Shown: positions 19,189 through 30,300 of the stretch, piece after piece | Numbering within the stretch: the stretch's first letter is position 1 | Layout of the letters: each line of letters begins with the position of its first letter | NCBI GenBank assembly: GCA_027493775.1 | Contig: JAOSKE010000002.1 | Span: forward strand, 595,435 to 659,434 | Direction of reading: 5' to 3' | Source of the DNA: Kiritimatiellia bacterium | GTDB taxonomy: Bacteria > Verrucomicrobiota > Kiritimatiellia > CAIVKH01 | Length of the DNA: 64,000 bases | Notes under the pieces: generated by a model | Told to the model about the DNA's origin: nothing | The model's input: only the letters and a program-made list of their open reading frames with translations | Databases searched by the model: none | Made by a program: the position numbers and the translations under genes

Positions 19189-22100
19189 ATGACAGTTTCG
19201 GCGAGATTCAGAACGTTTATTTTTCTTGCAGGCTTATCCGTTTTAGGCACGACGTCATTCGCACAATCTCGCCACCCATCCCCCGCGGACTGGCGTGACC
19301 AAAACATCTACTTTATCTTCGCCGACCGCTTCTTTGACGGTGATAAATCCAATAACACTGCGAACAACTCTCAGCTCCAATACAACTTGGGGGGCAATTG
19401 GAATCACCACGGCGGTGATTTTAGGGGAATCGAGCAGAAGCTCGACTACATTCAAGCGCTCGGCGCGACGACTATCTGGATCACACCAATCGTCCAAAAT
19501 TATGGGATATCGAGCTGGCACGGTTATGGCGCGACAGATTTTTACTCGCTGCAGCCCAACTGGGGTACGACCAACGATTTGAAGTCATTCGTCAACGCCG
19601 CCCATGATCGCGGGATGTACGTCGTTCTCGATGTCGTCATCAACCACATGGGCGACAAAGTCAATCCGGGTGGCACCCCATTCAATATTAATGGTTACAC
19701 GCCGAGTTGGAGGCGTGGCCAGATGCACGCGCCTCCCTTTAATAATCTCACAAATTTTCATAATAACGGCGCGATTCAAAACTACGACAACCAAACCGAG
19801 GTCGAACTGGGCGAATTGAGCGGCTTGGACGATCTCCGAACAGAAACAGAATACGTTCGGAACCAATCTTGTCGAAATCTACAAGCATTGGATTGATGTC
19901 GGCGACTTCGACGGGTTCCGGCTGGATACCGTGAAGCATGTGGATATTGGCGCGTGGCAGTACTTCAATCCGAAAATTCGCGAGTATGCGAACTCAGTTG
20001 GAAAGACTAATTTCTTTCAATTTGGCGAAGTTTTTCACGGCGATGATACGTATGTCGGCCGCTACACGGGAACTAAAGCTGGAGGCGCTTTTGCAAACGA
20101 TTCCGTCTTGGATTTTCCGCTCTATTACAAAGCACTATCCGCCTTCGCACAAAATGGAAACACCAAGCAAATCGAGGATCACTACAACAACATCCCCGGC
20201 AAATATGATCCCTATTCGGCAAGCCGACTGATCACTTTTATTGATAATCATGATGTGTCCCGTTTTATGTCCACGGCGGGCAACGACACAAACAGGCTAA
20301 ACCTTGCGCTATCGTGGCTCTACACGAGTCTGGGAATCCCAACCCTCTATTACGGAACCGAACAAAACTTCAATGGAAGCACAGATCCGCTCAATCGCGA
20401 AGATATGTTCCGCGGCACCTATAATTGGCCTGGACCCGCAAAGAATCGCGATAATTTTGATATGACGGAACGGACATTCCGACGCATTGCACTCCTAAAC
20501 AACTTTCGCCGCCTCTATCCCAGCTTGCGCCGAGGTGTCCATAACAATCTCTGGAATAGCAGCGGCGGCCCGGGAATCTTAGCTTATTCCCGCAATCTAA
20601 ATGGGGAAGAAATTTACATCGTCCTTAATACGGCGAGCAGCAGCCAGACCATTGCGGCTAGGCCCACTTCGTATCCGGCAAACACTGTGATGGTGAATCT
20701 GCTTAATACGAATGAGACAGTGACAACGACTTCAGGAAGTGACCGCTTCCCCTCGCTCTCTCTCGCGGCAGGCGAATTCAAAATGTTCATCGCAAAAAGC
20801 CGCATGCTCCCACTTGATCCCGTGGTAGCCGTGCAATCGCCGAGCCATGATTCAACGAATGTCACCGTTACAACTCCGATCACCCTGACCTTCAGCAAAC
20901 GGATGAATACGGCGACGACAGAGAGTGCGTTTTCCGTGACGCCGGCAGTTCCGGGAACCTTTAGCTGGGCGAACAACAACACGGTAATGACCTTCACACC
21001 GACGACCGAACTCGTGGGCAGAACCGTTGTGGTTGTGCGGGTCAATTCCACCGCAACAGATGCCGAGTCGGGGGAACCACATCCACGGCGCGTTCGAGAC
21101 CTTCTTCTTCACGGCCACGGGCGGCGGTGGCCCGCCTCCCGACAACACCGCGCCGACGGTGGTAATTCAGCAGCCGACAAATAACGCGGTACTTCAGGAC
21201 GTTTTCTATGTCAGTGGAACGGCAGCCGATGATGTCGCCGTCGCTTCAGTACAGGTCCGTGTTGGAAACAATGGCGCTTGGACCACCGCTGCCGGAACAG
21301 CCACGTGGAGCCTGATGCTCGACTCCAAGGCGTTTTCCAACGGAACCTACCAGCTCCAAGCGCGCGCACGGGATACATCCGACAATCTCTCAACGACTGC
21401 GCAGCGGAGCGTCGTCTTTTCTAACGAAGTTATCGTGATCCCTCCCGCCGCCTACGATGTGCGTATCAACGCAGGGGGCAGCACGCTCACGGACTGCGAC
21501 GAACAGGTATGGGTGGCGGATCAGGCTTGGCAACCCGGTTCATTTGGCTACACAAACGGTACCATCGGCTATATGAACAACACCATTCTTGGTGTGTGTC
21601 CAGATGAGCAAGAGCTTTACAGGACTGAGCGCTACGGCCAAAGACTCGACTACCGCTTCGATGTTCCAAATGGCACCTACGAGATCACGCTGCTCAACGC
21701 CGAAACCTATCGAAACGGTCCAAATCAACGGATTTTTGATCTCTACATTGAAGGCATTCAGGTATTAACCAATTACGATATTTTTGCCGAAGCGGGCGGA
21801 CAAAACGTTCCGATCACTCTGATATTCACGAACGAGGTGTCCGATGGGCACCTCGATATACACTTCGAATACTCTGTGGACAGCGGCCGCGTTTCCGGTA
21901 TTCGTGTCCGCAGCCTCGATGAGCCCGACAGCGATGGCGACGGAATTCCCGATTCATGGATGAATGAATGGTTTGGTCATCCGACCGGCGAATCTGGCGA
22001 TGACTCACGCGCGGACGATGACGCCGATGGCGACGGCTATAGCAATCTGGAAGAGTTTATTGCGCTCACCTCGCCCGTAGATCAAAACGACTTTCCGATC

Positions 22101-22313
22101 ATCAATGAGATCAACTGGTCGGATATTCCAATCGTAACATTCCCCACTGCGGAGGGGCGCATCTACGACCTTCAGTGGAAGGCCGATCTTACAACCACGG
22201 ACGCTTGGTCAACCATCCTTCGCGACCAACTTGGCACTGGCACGCTCCTCCCACTCCGGGATAGCAATGCCCCGCCTCAAGGAGCGTACCGAGTTCGAAT
22301 TCGCCTGCCTTGA
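19189..22313 (+). CDS. Large secreted GH13 alpha-amylase with Ig-like, malectin-like and calcium-binding regions, frameshifted twice
   Basis: This is a secreted starch- or maltodextrin-degrading enzyme. After a signal peptide (about 1-25), the GH13 barrel shows region I DVVINHMGD, the nucleophile Asp in DGFRLDTVKH, the acid/base Glu in FQFGEVFHGDD and the conserved FIDNHDVSRF. A bacterial Ig-like (Big_5-type) domain follows, then a second Ig-like domain starting near NTAPTVVIQQP, a malectin-like carbohydrate-binding domain (VRINAGG to NGTYEITLLNAE) and a DSDGDGIPD / DADGDGY calcium-binding segment. Two single extra bases break the frame, one near 19861 and one in the G5 run 21070-21074. Corrected, the gene has 1040 codons. 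It stands alone downstream of mvaD. Confidence 0.88.
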
Positions 22314-22393
22314 TGCGGAGGCAGCACGGCCGTCCGGCGGTCGGGCCTTGGTGATGTAATCGCCGAATTGAGGGCCTCTTAATATTGCAAAAT

Positions 22394-22442
22394 AATCAGG
22401 GCGGCGTCGCGCTGGAAACCCATCACGAACGTCGCCCTGATT
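22394..22442. terminator. Inverted repeat between the convergent amylase and hpf genes
   Basis: Ten-base arms at 22394-22403 and 22433-22442 are perfectly complementary around a 29-base loop that can itself pair partly. Short T-rich sequences flank both sides. It is placed to end both convergent transcripts. Confidence 0.5.
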
Positions 22443-22490
22443 TTCAGGCTCCTATACTAAATGTTTAGCTTCTAACTAAAAGGACTCCAC

Positions 22491-22838
22491 TTACACTGCC
22501 GCTGCGACACGCCATTCGGGCTGGCGGGCGCGCTGAACGATCTTCACGGTCTTTCGTTTGCGAAGCTGTTGACCAACCTTTTCCACCAGCAAGTCAACGG
22601 CTTCAAGGGGTTTCGATGCTTTCTGCATGGCGCTCAGATCGCGGCCGGGCATCTCGATCAGGATGGATGCCTCGAACTGCCGATCAGATGGTCGCAGACT
22701 CACCCGCCGAATCGCCACACGTGCACGTAGTGCATTGTTCGCGTGTGTCTCCAACCGTTCAACTTTTTCGATGATCCGACCCTTCAGATCATTTGTCAGG
22801 CGGTATCCCTCTGCGTGCACCAGAATGCTCATACTCAT
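22491..22838 (-). CDS. hpf: Ribosome hibernation promoting factor, short form
   Basis: This is a 115-residue S30AE/HPF-type protein that binds the 30S subunit in resting cells and promotes inactive ribosome dimers. The fold is recognisable from the N-terminal SILVHAEGYRLTNDLKGRIIEKVERLE helix-strand pattern and from the basic QQLRKRKTVKIVQR helix. The C-terminal dimerisation domain of long HPF is absent. The start has an AGGAAG ribosome-binding site. It follows the small HTH-like gene by 68 bases on the same strand, so the two are probably co-transcribed. Confidence 0.88.
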   Translation of the reverse strand: MSMSILVHAEGYRLTNDLKGRIIEKVERLETHANNALRARVAIRRVSLRPSDRQFEASILIEMPGRDLSAMQKASKPLEAVDLLVEKVGQQLRKRKTVKIVQRARQPEWRVAAAV

Positions 22839-22906
22839 TATACTGCTTCCTTTCTGTTGCTTGGTCTGTCTTTTCGCGAGCGTTTATGACCACCGTCGCA
22901 GAAGCG

Positions 22907-23260
22907 TCAGTGGCCCTTGTAATTAAAACAATCCTCCCTCCGGACCGGCGAAATTTCGCCGACCAATTCATTTAGGGCCGATACGATCTTGTTCTGCATG
23001 TGCATCGTGAGCCGCCGCCCACGGCGCGCTTTCGCAACCTGCTTGTGTGTGAGGCCGGAGCCAACTGCGGCAAGAACGAGATCGTGGTTGGTAAGGCGAC
23101 GCTGCATCATAACTGCATCCAGTGGCTGGGTGCCTGCTTCCATACCCTCATTTGACAGGGCTGTTTCGTGTTCGTTCACGACATTCCCTTCGCACTCATG
23201 TTTTTCCGGCGTCACTTGCGTTTTTGAAGAGCCGATAACCAACATTGCGATTAAATCCAC
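22907..23260 (-). CDS. Small putative DNA-binding protein upstream of hpf
   Basis: This is a 117-residue protein with no firm family assignment. Residues about 50-100 (MMQRRLTNHDLV... THKQVAKARRGRRL... NKIVSALNEL) look like a compact helix-turn-helix module, with a basic recognition helix followed by a helix that repeats the pattern seen in Cro/C1-type proteins. I recall similar short proteins in PVC genomes but cannot name them. The start is a GTG at 23260. An ATG five codons later is also possible. It is divergent from the secreted protein gene at 23321 and in the same direction as hpf. A palindrome at 23281-23302 lies in the shared upstream region and may be its operator. Confidence 0.6.
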   Translation of the reverse strand: MDLIAMLVIGSSKTQVTPEKHECEGNVVNEHETALSNEGMEAGTQPLDAVMMQRRLTNHDLVLAAVGSGLTHKQVAKARRGRRLTMHMQNKIVSALNELVGEISPVRREDCFNYKGH

Positions 23261-23280
23261 GTTCCTATATCTTTAGTGTA

Positions 23281-23302
23281 TGCCAGAAATTGAATTCTGG
23301 CA
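23281..23302. promoter_or_regulatory. Perfect palindrome in a divergent promoter region
   Basis: TGCCAGAA and TTCTGGCA are separated by six bases. The element lies between the divergent starts of the HTH-like protein and the secreted protein. Its symmetry fits a dimeric repressor site, possibly for the HTH-like protein. A small RNA hairpin in the 5' leader of the plus-strand gene is the alternative. Confidence 0.45.
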
Positions 23303-23320
23303 ATAGAGGAGTCCTGATTA

Positions 23321-23899
23321 ATGAAAATTAAATTGCTCGCGATACTTTCTACCCTCGCACTACTCGCGCCAGCGACTTATGCGCAACAGCAACCTGATAT
23401 GTCCGCACTTATGGGCGCAATGGGAGCCATGTTCGGCGCGGCGGCGAATCAAACCGGCACCGTTGAAGTGGTGAACTTCCGCGATCTTAAGGCGCTTTTG
23501 CCCGATTCAATCGGTTCAGCCAAGCGAAAGTCGGCCGGTGGCGAGAAAAACAGCGTCATGGGGTTCACCATTTCGCAGGCTGAGGGGACGTATGAGTCCG
23601 GTTCAGCGCAAACTTCCATCAAATTCATTGATTATGGAGGAACAGCGATAATGGGCCTTCTGGGGGCTTGGGCCATGACTGATGTGGACCGTGAAACCGA
23701 CACGAGCTACGAGCGCACGACCAAAATCAAAGGCTTCAAAGCTCTTGAAAAGTTCGATAGCAGCAGCAAAAGCGGCGAGACGCAAATTCTGGTCGCGAAC
23801 CGGTTTATGGTTGAAATCGAAGTGAACGACGGAACAGAGAAGGATATGCAGGCCGCCGCGAACGCGATTGACCTGAAGAAGCTCTCCGAACTGAAATAG
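23321..23899 (+). CDS. Exported protein of unknown function
   Basis: This 192-residue protein has a clear signal peptide (hydrophobic LLAILSTLALLAPATYAQ with Ala-x-Ala-like cleavage near 21). The mature part starts with a short Met/Gly/Ala-rich helix (MSALMGAMGAMFGAAA), then a mixed alpha/beta domain beginning VEVVNFRDLKALLPDSIG. I recall this last pattern from uncharacterised periplasmic proteins but cannot give a function. The ribosome-binding site GAGGAG is good. It is divergent from the HTH-like gene and convergent with the Mla operon. Confidence 0.8.
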   Translation: MKIKLLAILSTLALLAPATYAQQQPDMSALMGAMGAMFGAAANQTGTVEVVNFRDLKALLPDSIGSAKRKSAGGEKNSVMGFTISQAEGTYESGSAQTSIKFIDYGGTAIMGLLGAWAMTDVDRETDTSYERTTKIKGFKALEKFDSSSKSGETQILVANRFMVEIEVNDGTEKDMQAAANAIDLKKLSELK

Positions 23900-23960
23900 G
23901 CGGATAACGATATCCGGGTGTCCCGAACGAGTTATTCAATCGGGGCATCCGTGCTATCTA

Positions 23961-24611
23961 TCACTCCCCCTTATCAGCGGCGGACGATAGGCTCTCGCGA
24001 TCAGCCTGAATCGCCTTCGCAACATCTCCTGCCAACTCGCCAAGCGCAGTATTCACGGCGGACACATACTCATCGTACGATTTGCCCGCTCCCTCGATGG
24101 AATATGACGCTACTCGGCGCAGCACAGCTTCTGCCTCTCTATCGTCGCCGCGCATCACAATGGCTTGCGCAACCAGGTTCACCGGTCCAGCGAGCGGGCC
24201 GTCGAGACGCATAACCTCAATCTGCACAAGGTAATCCGTCTTACCCATCGCACGGTTCAATGCAAGGTCCACGTAGGCAGATGGAATTCGTTCCACAATT
24301 CCCGCAGCAATGACTTCTCGAACAAGACGGTCAAGCGGCATTCCCCAGCGATTAAATTGATCGGCCTTAATTTCATTTTCATCCACCCGCGTAACAATTT
24401 GCGGGCGATCAAGATACGGCGAAAGACGCACGGGGAGTACGCGCACAGTGAACTCGGAATTCACCGCATCGCGGATCGTTTTTCCTCGCCATGCCGCTTC
24501 CGGTGTAAAAAGAAACAGGCGTGGCTTCGGACTCGTCCCGCAACCAGCAAAAAGCCCGAGCACCACAACACTTATTGCCGAGTAAAAACAGAGTTTTGTG
24601 ACGCGATTCAT
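23961..24611 (-). CDS. PqiC-like ABC-transport auxiliary lipoprotein
   Basis: This is a 216-residue lipoprotein with lipobox FAGC, followed by the PqiC/LbtU-like domain (RLFLFTP, then VRVLPVRLSPYLDRPQIVTRVDENEI). In PqiABC and related MCE systems this subunit sits at the outer membrane and helps pass phospholipid across the periplasm. The ATG at 24611 follows a strong AGGAGGGAG ribosome-binding site. It is the last gene of a four-gene unit with mlaE-, mlaF- and mlaD-like genes, sixteen bases after the mlaD-like stop. Confidence 0.85.
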   Translation of the reverse strand: MNRVTKLCFYSAISVVVLGLFAGCGTSPKPRLFLFTPEAAWRGKTIRDAVNSEFTVRVLPVRLSPYLDRPQIVTRVDENEIKADQFNRWGMPLDRLVREVIAAGIVERIPSAYVDLALNRAMGKTDYLVQIEVMRLDGPLAGPVNLVAQAIVMRGDDREAEAVLRRVASYSIEGAGKSYDEYVSAVNTALGELAGDVAKAIQADRESLSSAADKGE

Positions 24612-24627
24612 AATCGGCTCCCTCCTG

Positions 24628-25446
24628 TTATTTTTTGCCCCGTAAAATTGCCTCGGGATTTTGCTCCAGTGTATCTGCAAGATTTCGTATCGAGCGGCTG
24701 GTGCTGCGCATATCTTCCAGCATACTGCGCACAAGCTGTACAAGCTCGGCACTTTGTTGCGAAAGCGGACCTGTTTCCGCAGCGATCCGATCCATTACGG
24801 ACTCCAACGAGGCAAGTGTTTGATTCAGGTGGGCAAAGGACTCTCCGATTTCATCCGACTCCAACAGGTCGGCAAGCCGCGAAACAATTCGGTGTGAGTC
24901 AGCCACAATTTCAGCGAAGGGCAACTGCGCGATCTCTTCCGTCACATGCTGCAGCGGAGACGATACGGTTGGCATTTCCCATTCCTGATCACCCCTATAT
25001 TTTCGCCGAGTCGGCGAATCGGGAAACAGACCCAACTCGACCTTCAGCTTTCCTGTCAGCAGGCTCTGATTAGCCAATCGAGCACGAAGCCCCTTCTCGG
25101 CGACCATGGTCTCCAACACCCTCCGCATCTCTTCGCTCGGCATATAATCATGTGCAAAGGTTACGCGCTTGCGCTCGATCTTTATCCGCACGGGACGCAG
25201 CACTCTCTCCTCGCCCGCCTCATCAAAGACAAGGCGGACATCCGTGACCGCACCCACTCGCACGCCCTGAAATTCAACGGGCGCACCTACATCCAGCCCG
25301 CTAATGGATTCGTCAAAATACAGCACACACGCAAAGCTGTCTCCGAAAAGGCGGCCACCGCCAAAAAGAATTAACATACCGATAAGGAGGGTGATCGCGC
25401 CGAGGATAAAGGCGCCGATCAGTGTGGGGTTCGATTTTTTGCTCAT
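24628..25446 (-). CDS. MCE (MlaD/PqiB-like) domain protein
   Basis: This is a 272-residue periplasmic lipid-binding subunit with one N-terminal membrane helix (about 10-30) and a single MCE domain (VLYFDESISGLDVGAPVEF... GVRVGAV). A C-terminal helical region (about 165-272) forms the usual hydrophobic-needle or coiled-coil part. It would carry phospholipid between the inner-membrane permease and outer-membrane partners. The start overlaps the ATPase stop by four bases, so the genes are tightly coupled. Confidence 0.92.
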   Translation of the reverse strand: MSKKSNPTLIGAFILGAITLLIGMLILFGGGRLFGDSFACVLYFDESISGLDVGAPVEFQGVRVGAVTDVRLVFDEAGEERVLRPVRIKIERKRVTFAHDYMPSEEMRRVLETMVAEKGLRARLANQSLLTGKLKVELGLFPDSPTRRKYRGDQEWEMPTVSSPLQHVTEEIAQLPFAEIVADSHRIVSRLADLLESDEIGESFAHLNQTLASLESVMDRIAAETGPLSQQSAELVQLVRSMLEDMRSTSRSIRNLADTLEQNPEAILRGKK

Positions 25447-26204
25447 TTTCGTTTTTCTCCCCTGCGTAAAAATTCCTGCACCTTGGAATTGTCTGAGGTC
25501 TGAAGGAGCTCTCGCGGCGCACCGCGCGCAATTTGTGTCTTGGTTTCCGCATCCAAAAATAGGGAGTCATCGCCAATCGCAAAAATACTTGCGAGCTCGT
25601 GAGTGACAACGACGATTGTTGCGCCAAGGCCATCTCGCAGTTCTAAAATTAAATCGTCCAGCCGCTTTGCGCTAATCGGATCCAGCCCTGCGGACGGCTC
25701 ATCAAAGAACAAAATATCCGGATCAAGCGCCATCGCACGGGCAAGTCCTGCGCGTTTGCGCATCCCGCCACTGATTTCTGACGGATAATACTCACCAAAA
25801 CCAGCGAGGCCGACGAGGGCAAGTTTCAGAGACACACTTTCGGCAATATCGGACCGAGATAACTTCGTATAAGTTTCCAGTGGAAGCGCAACATTTTCGG
25901 CGAGTGTCATAGAGCACCACAGGGCGCCGGATTGATAGAGAATCCCCATCTGTCGCATCTGCGCAATGCGCACCTCTTCATCCGCTGGCCAGAAAGGCTC
26001 GCCGGCGTAACTCACAGTGCCCTTGACCGGTGCCTGCAGACCGATGAGGTGGCGTAACAGCGTGCTTTTCCCACAGCCACTTCCACCCATAATCACAAAA
26101 ATCTGACCGCGCATGACATCAAACAAAAGGTCACGCTGAATCACACGATCACCATAGGCCATCGTCAGGTCACGCACTTCGATATGGGTCTCAGAGGTAG
26201 GCAT
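25443..26204 (-). CDS. MlaF-like ABC ATPase
   Basis: This is a 253-residue cytoplasmic ATPase for lipid transport. It shows Walker A GGSGCGKST, signature ISGGMRKRAGLARAMA, Walker B ILFFDEPSAGLDP and the switch His in VVTHELASIFA. The MRKR variant of the signature is typical of MlaF/Mkl ATPases. It starts one base after the permease stop codon. Confidence 0.94.
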   Translation of the reverse strand: MPTSETHIEVRDLTMAYGDRVIQRDLLFDVMRGQIFVIMGGSGCGKSTLLRHLIGLQAPVKGTVSYAGEPFWPADEEVRIAQMRQMGILYQSGALWCSMTLAENVALPLETYTKLSRSDIAESVSLKLALVGLAGFGEYYPSEISGGMRKRAGLARAMALDPDILFFDEPSAGLDPISAKRLDDLILELRDGLGATIVVVTHELASIFAIGDDSLFLDAETKTQIARGAPRELLQTSDNSKVQEFLRRGEKRK

Positions 26205-26205
26205 C

Positions 26206-27363
26206 TTAAAAGTGGATCAGAACATAGATGATTGAAATCAGCGCATCCGCGACCACAATATAGACAATCGCATTTACGACGGCCGCCGTCGTGGCCCGTC
26301 CAACCGCCGAGGCGCTCCGTTCGCAACGCAACCCCTGCATACAGCCGGAAAATGCGACGAGTACGCCAAATACACTCGCCTTAATCAGTCCGGAAAAAAT
26401 TGCTTTGGGCGTCACAGATGAAATCGTCTGCAGGTAGTATTGGACGGGAGACAAGTCGAGCATGGTTACACCGACGATGGCGCCACCGAGAATACCTACC
26501 AGTCCGGAATAGATCGCGAGAAGCGGCAGCGCAATAATAAGCGCAAGGACACGAGGTAGAACAAGAAACTCCATCGGCGGAAAACCGAGTGTCCGCAAGG
26601 CATCAATTTCTTCGTTCACCTGCATCGTGCCCAATCGCGCGGCGAATGCAGCGCCGGTTCGGCCCGCAAGTAGAATACCGGTCATCAAGGCCCCCATCTC
26701 GCGCAACATTCCAATCGCGACGGCATTCGCGACAAAGATTTCTACTCCGAACAGCTTGAGTTGAACCGAGCCCAAGAAGGCGAGGATCATTCCGACCAGC
26801 AAGCTGATGAGCGTGATTATTGGCAGGGCTTCAGGGCCGCACTCTTGAAGGGCGACCATGAAATCCGATCGCCGACAATTCGCTCGACCGCGCAACAGCG
26901 CACGAAGCGCCTGAAACAACTCACCCAGAAACTTTAATGCGTCGCGGAACTCGTCGCGGGCATACAGCGCGACATTGCCGAGACGCGCCACAAATCCCTG
27001 TTCTCGCACTACGGATTGCGCGGGAAGCTCCGGCGCCAAGCGGGAGAGCTCCCAAAGCCTACGCGCACCGTCTGGGAGTTCTTGCAACTCGATCTCTGCC
27101 TGTATTTCAGCGGCATACGCATCAACCACACGCAAAAACGAAGGGAGGATACTGTCCCAAGATTGAATCTCCCCTCCGACAATGACGATCTTGCGAATAC
27201 CCTTGATCGTGCGCATTTCACCGAGTGCGCGGCTCGATGCACTTCGATCACTCTCTTTCCGCCATTCTCCGGAAAGTACCAGCTGCACGGCCGATGCCTC
27301 GTTATGCTCCAGCCGGAGACCAGCCGTTAGCGGCTTGGTTTCATTTTCTTTCGTTTCATTCAT
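26206..27363 (-). CDS. MlaE-like permease with N-terminal STAS-like domain
   Basis: This is a 385-residue inner-membrane permease. Residues 1-125 form a STAS-like region similar to MlaB, here fused to the permease. A short linker leads to the MlaE domain with five to six hydrophobic segments and the family motifs AFLGSVQL, RTGAAFAARLGTMQVNEEIDAL and DLSPVQYYLQ. It is the first gene of the lipid-transport unit and starts only 13 bases after the stop of the large helicase fusion gene, so transcription may enter from there. Confidence 0.93.
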   Translation of the reverse strand: MNETKENETKPLTAGLRLEHNEASAVQLVLSGEWRKESDRSASSRALGEMRTIKGIRKIVIVGGEIQSWDSILPSFLRVVDAYAAEIQAEIELQELPDGARRLWELSRLAPELPAQSVVREQGFVARLGNVALYARDEFRDALKFLGELFQALRALLRGRANCRRSDFMVALQECGPEALPIITLISLLVGMILAFLGSVQLKLFGVEIFVANAVAIGMLREMGALMTGILLAGRTGAAFAARLGTMQVNEEIDALRTLGFPPMEFLVLPRVLALIIALPLLAIYSGLVGILGGAIVGVTMLDLSPVQYYLQTISSVTPKAIFSGLIKASVFGVLVAFSGCMQGLRCERSASAVGRATTAAVVNAIVYIVVADALISIIYVLIHF

Positions 27364-27376
27364 GATGGGATCGCGA

Positions 27377-30300
27377 TTACTCGCTCTTCAGTTGCGTATC
27401 CGGTGTTGGCGCAAGGAATAGCAACGGGAGCAAGACAACATAATACTGATCCGCTTCTCGTGATTTCCACCAGAGTTTGAAGTTAATTTCTCCGGCGATC
27501 GGCACCCGGCCATGGCTTTGATGCCCGGCAAGTACATCGAGGAATTGTTTTGAGTAGCGCACCAACAGCCTCCCTCGTTGATCGGTCAAACCGTCAGCAA
27601 CGGGGACCAGGAGGGCATCGGGCTCTAATGCGCGGAGCTCCTTCTGCACCCGCGTCACGTAATTGAGGTATATATCGCGATGGGTTAAATAAATCGGAAA
27701 TTGCGAACTCTCCTCATACTGCGTGGGATCGCTACGGCGCTCGAAACTGCTCACCGAAACACCCTCTAACAACGGGTAATTTGTAAAAATGACCAGTTTG
27801 TTTTTCGCACGGGTAAGCGCCACATAGAGCGCTCTTCGGTCTTCATCAGATATGCGTTCCCCCTTCGACTTCGCGGCGCAAGCAAGAAACACGTTGTCGA
27901 ACTCTCGCCCCTTTGCCTTGTGCATCGTAGATACAACCACGACACCGCTTTGCCCGTTGCCCGAAAAGTCCTCCATTGAAGATTCTCTCAAAAACACGTC
28001 GAAATCGCTCACATAGCGATGCTCCGGATTTGCGGCTTCAAACGCGCCCAGAATGGACGACAAGAGCGCAGCTCCATTGCTGGCGGGGTACGCCTTGCGA
28101 ATGTCGAATCGCGCGGCGGTCCACACCTCGTCCGGCACCTTGATGTGCGTCGCAATTCGATCCCGAAAAGCACTCACCTCGACGAGATCGGACAAACGGA
28201 AATCACTATTGCTCTGAACCAGTTTTACCGGATACCCCTGTTGTCGCAGAAGGCCTGCAATGAGGGCGGCCTCCGTATTCGTCGAAGTTAAGACCGCTGT
28301 TGATCCGCTTAACTCGGCGCGTTGTATGGCATTTACCACTGGCTCCGCGAGATGGGGCGACTGGCATTGGACATAAATAATCTGTCCATCTTTAGTCGAG
28401 CTCGATTGAATCGGCACCCGCTTCATACGGTTCGGCAGAGGCGCGATAAACTGATTCGTTAAACTCACGAGATTTCGTTTGGCCCGAAAGTTAATCGAAA
28501 GCTCGTACTTCGTCGTCCGCTGCCAATCGAGCAAGGTGGCCATATACTTTGCACTCGAGCCGCGAAACTCAAAAATGTTTTGATCATCATCTCCGACTGC
28601 AATCACGCGCAGTCCCTCATTCTTACTCATCAACGCGCGGACAAGGGCGGCATCGTTTTCATCCATATCCTGCGCTTCATCAATCACGAGCACGGCCTTC
28701 GCAATTCGACTCGGCTCAATCTCTCCCCGCTCAATCGCGTCTGCGGCTTCCTTCACGACCGTGGACCCTTCCTCTTCTATCGAGCCGATTCGACCGAGCA
28801 GATCAAAACTGTACGAGTGAAATGTCTTAATGGTCACAAAGGCCGCTGCATTTCCGATCAGCTCCAGCAGGCGTACCTTGAACTCTGTCGCGGCAGCTCT
28901 AGAAAAGGTCAGCATCAGCAACTGCTCGTGTTTTACGTCTTCCATCAGAAGCAATGCGGCCAATTTATGAACCAGAAGTTTTGTTTTGCCGCTACCCGGC
29001 CCGGCGGCAACGACGATGGCGCGAGAATGTTTGTCGTCAATAATTTGGCGTTGCGCCTCGGTGAGCGTCTCGAACAGTTCGCGATATTTTTTGGGCGTAA
29101 GATTACGACGGATTTCCTGCTGGCGCGTGGTGGAAAAATACTTGGATAGGAAAGAAGAAAAGTTGAGGGTGAAATAATCATTCACGAATTGTTGGGCACC
29201 CTTCGGGTCCGTCATCATTTTGCGGGCATACTCGCCAACGATATGAATTTGAATGATCCGATTTTCATAGAACTGCTCGAGTTGCTGGTAGTCCGACTTC
29301 GTATAGTGACTCCGCGGATCCATATTGAGTCGTTCGATAGACATTTTGTTGTGAACGACGAGGAAGCCGCCTTCGATTTGCATCACGCCGAGGCGCGTTA
29401 GATAGAAAATCGCATCCTCCACCTCTTGGGTCGTCGCATTGAGCTCCGCAAAAATAGTGTCTTTATTCAGCGCATTGCCGAGTTCAATCGGGGAGAATTC
29501 AACCGGAAGTTCCTCGGCCGCTTTCGGTGCATTCCCGGCCTTTGCCTGCGCCTTCAAGCACAGCAGCCGGATAATGCCAGTCGCGAGGATGGTTCGCTTG
29601 TTGATCTGCGCCCGTGCGCCTGCATCCGGGATCACGCGAGTCATAGCGAACCGAGACCCGACACGTGTCGCGCGCTTAACCACGTTCATCGCTTCCCACA
29701 AGTTAAGAACGGTTAGCAATTTTTTGACGGTACAGACGGTACACCCGGCCTCGATTAACCGGACATTGAGTTCTTTGAGGTGATAGAGACGCTCTTCCCT
29801 CCCCACCTCGTCTAACAAGACCCGTTCAATGGCAACAAACTCACCGAGTGATCGAACCGCACGCTCGCCATTATCGCCGGCCTTGATAAAGGCCTTCATA
29901 TCGTTTGACATCGCGAGCAGGCCTTCTTCTCGCAGGATATTCACAAGTTGGTACACGCGACCGGTGGGCAACCCGAGTGTATCGGCAAGGTAATCTACGC
30001 GCGTTTCTCCTTCTTCATGATCCTGCGCGCGCTTGATGGAACGGGCAGAAAAGAGTCGGGACATTATTGCCGCAGCGAAGCGGCGCTGCTCTGCGTCAGA
30101 AAATCGCGTTGACGCCTCGATCACTTTTGAGGCCTCGATCATAGAGTTGCACGCAATAGAGCTCGCGAAGATCTGGGGATGGTTGCGGTCACGTCGCAAA
30201 AAGCCCGCTTGTTCCAATGCCGTAACCGCAGTGGTTACGCGGGTCTCCATATCGCGCCCCGAGTCATCCCAACCCGCCTGACGCGCAATCTCAAGAGCCG

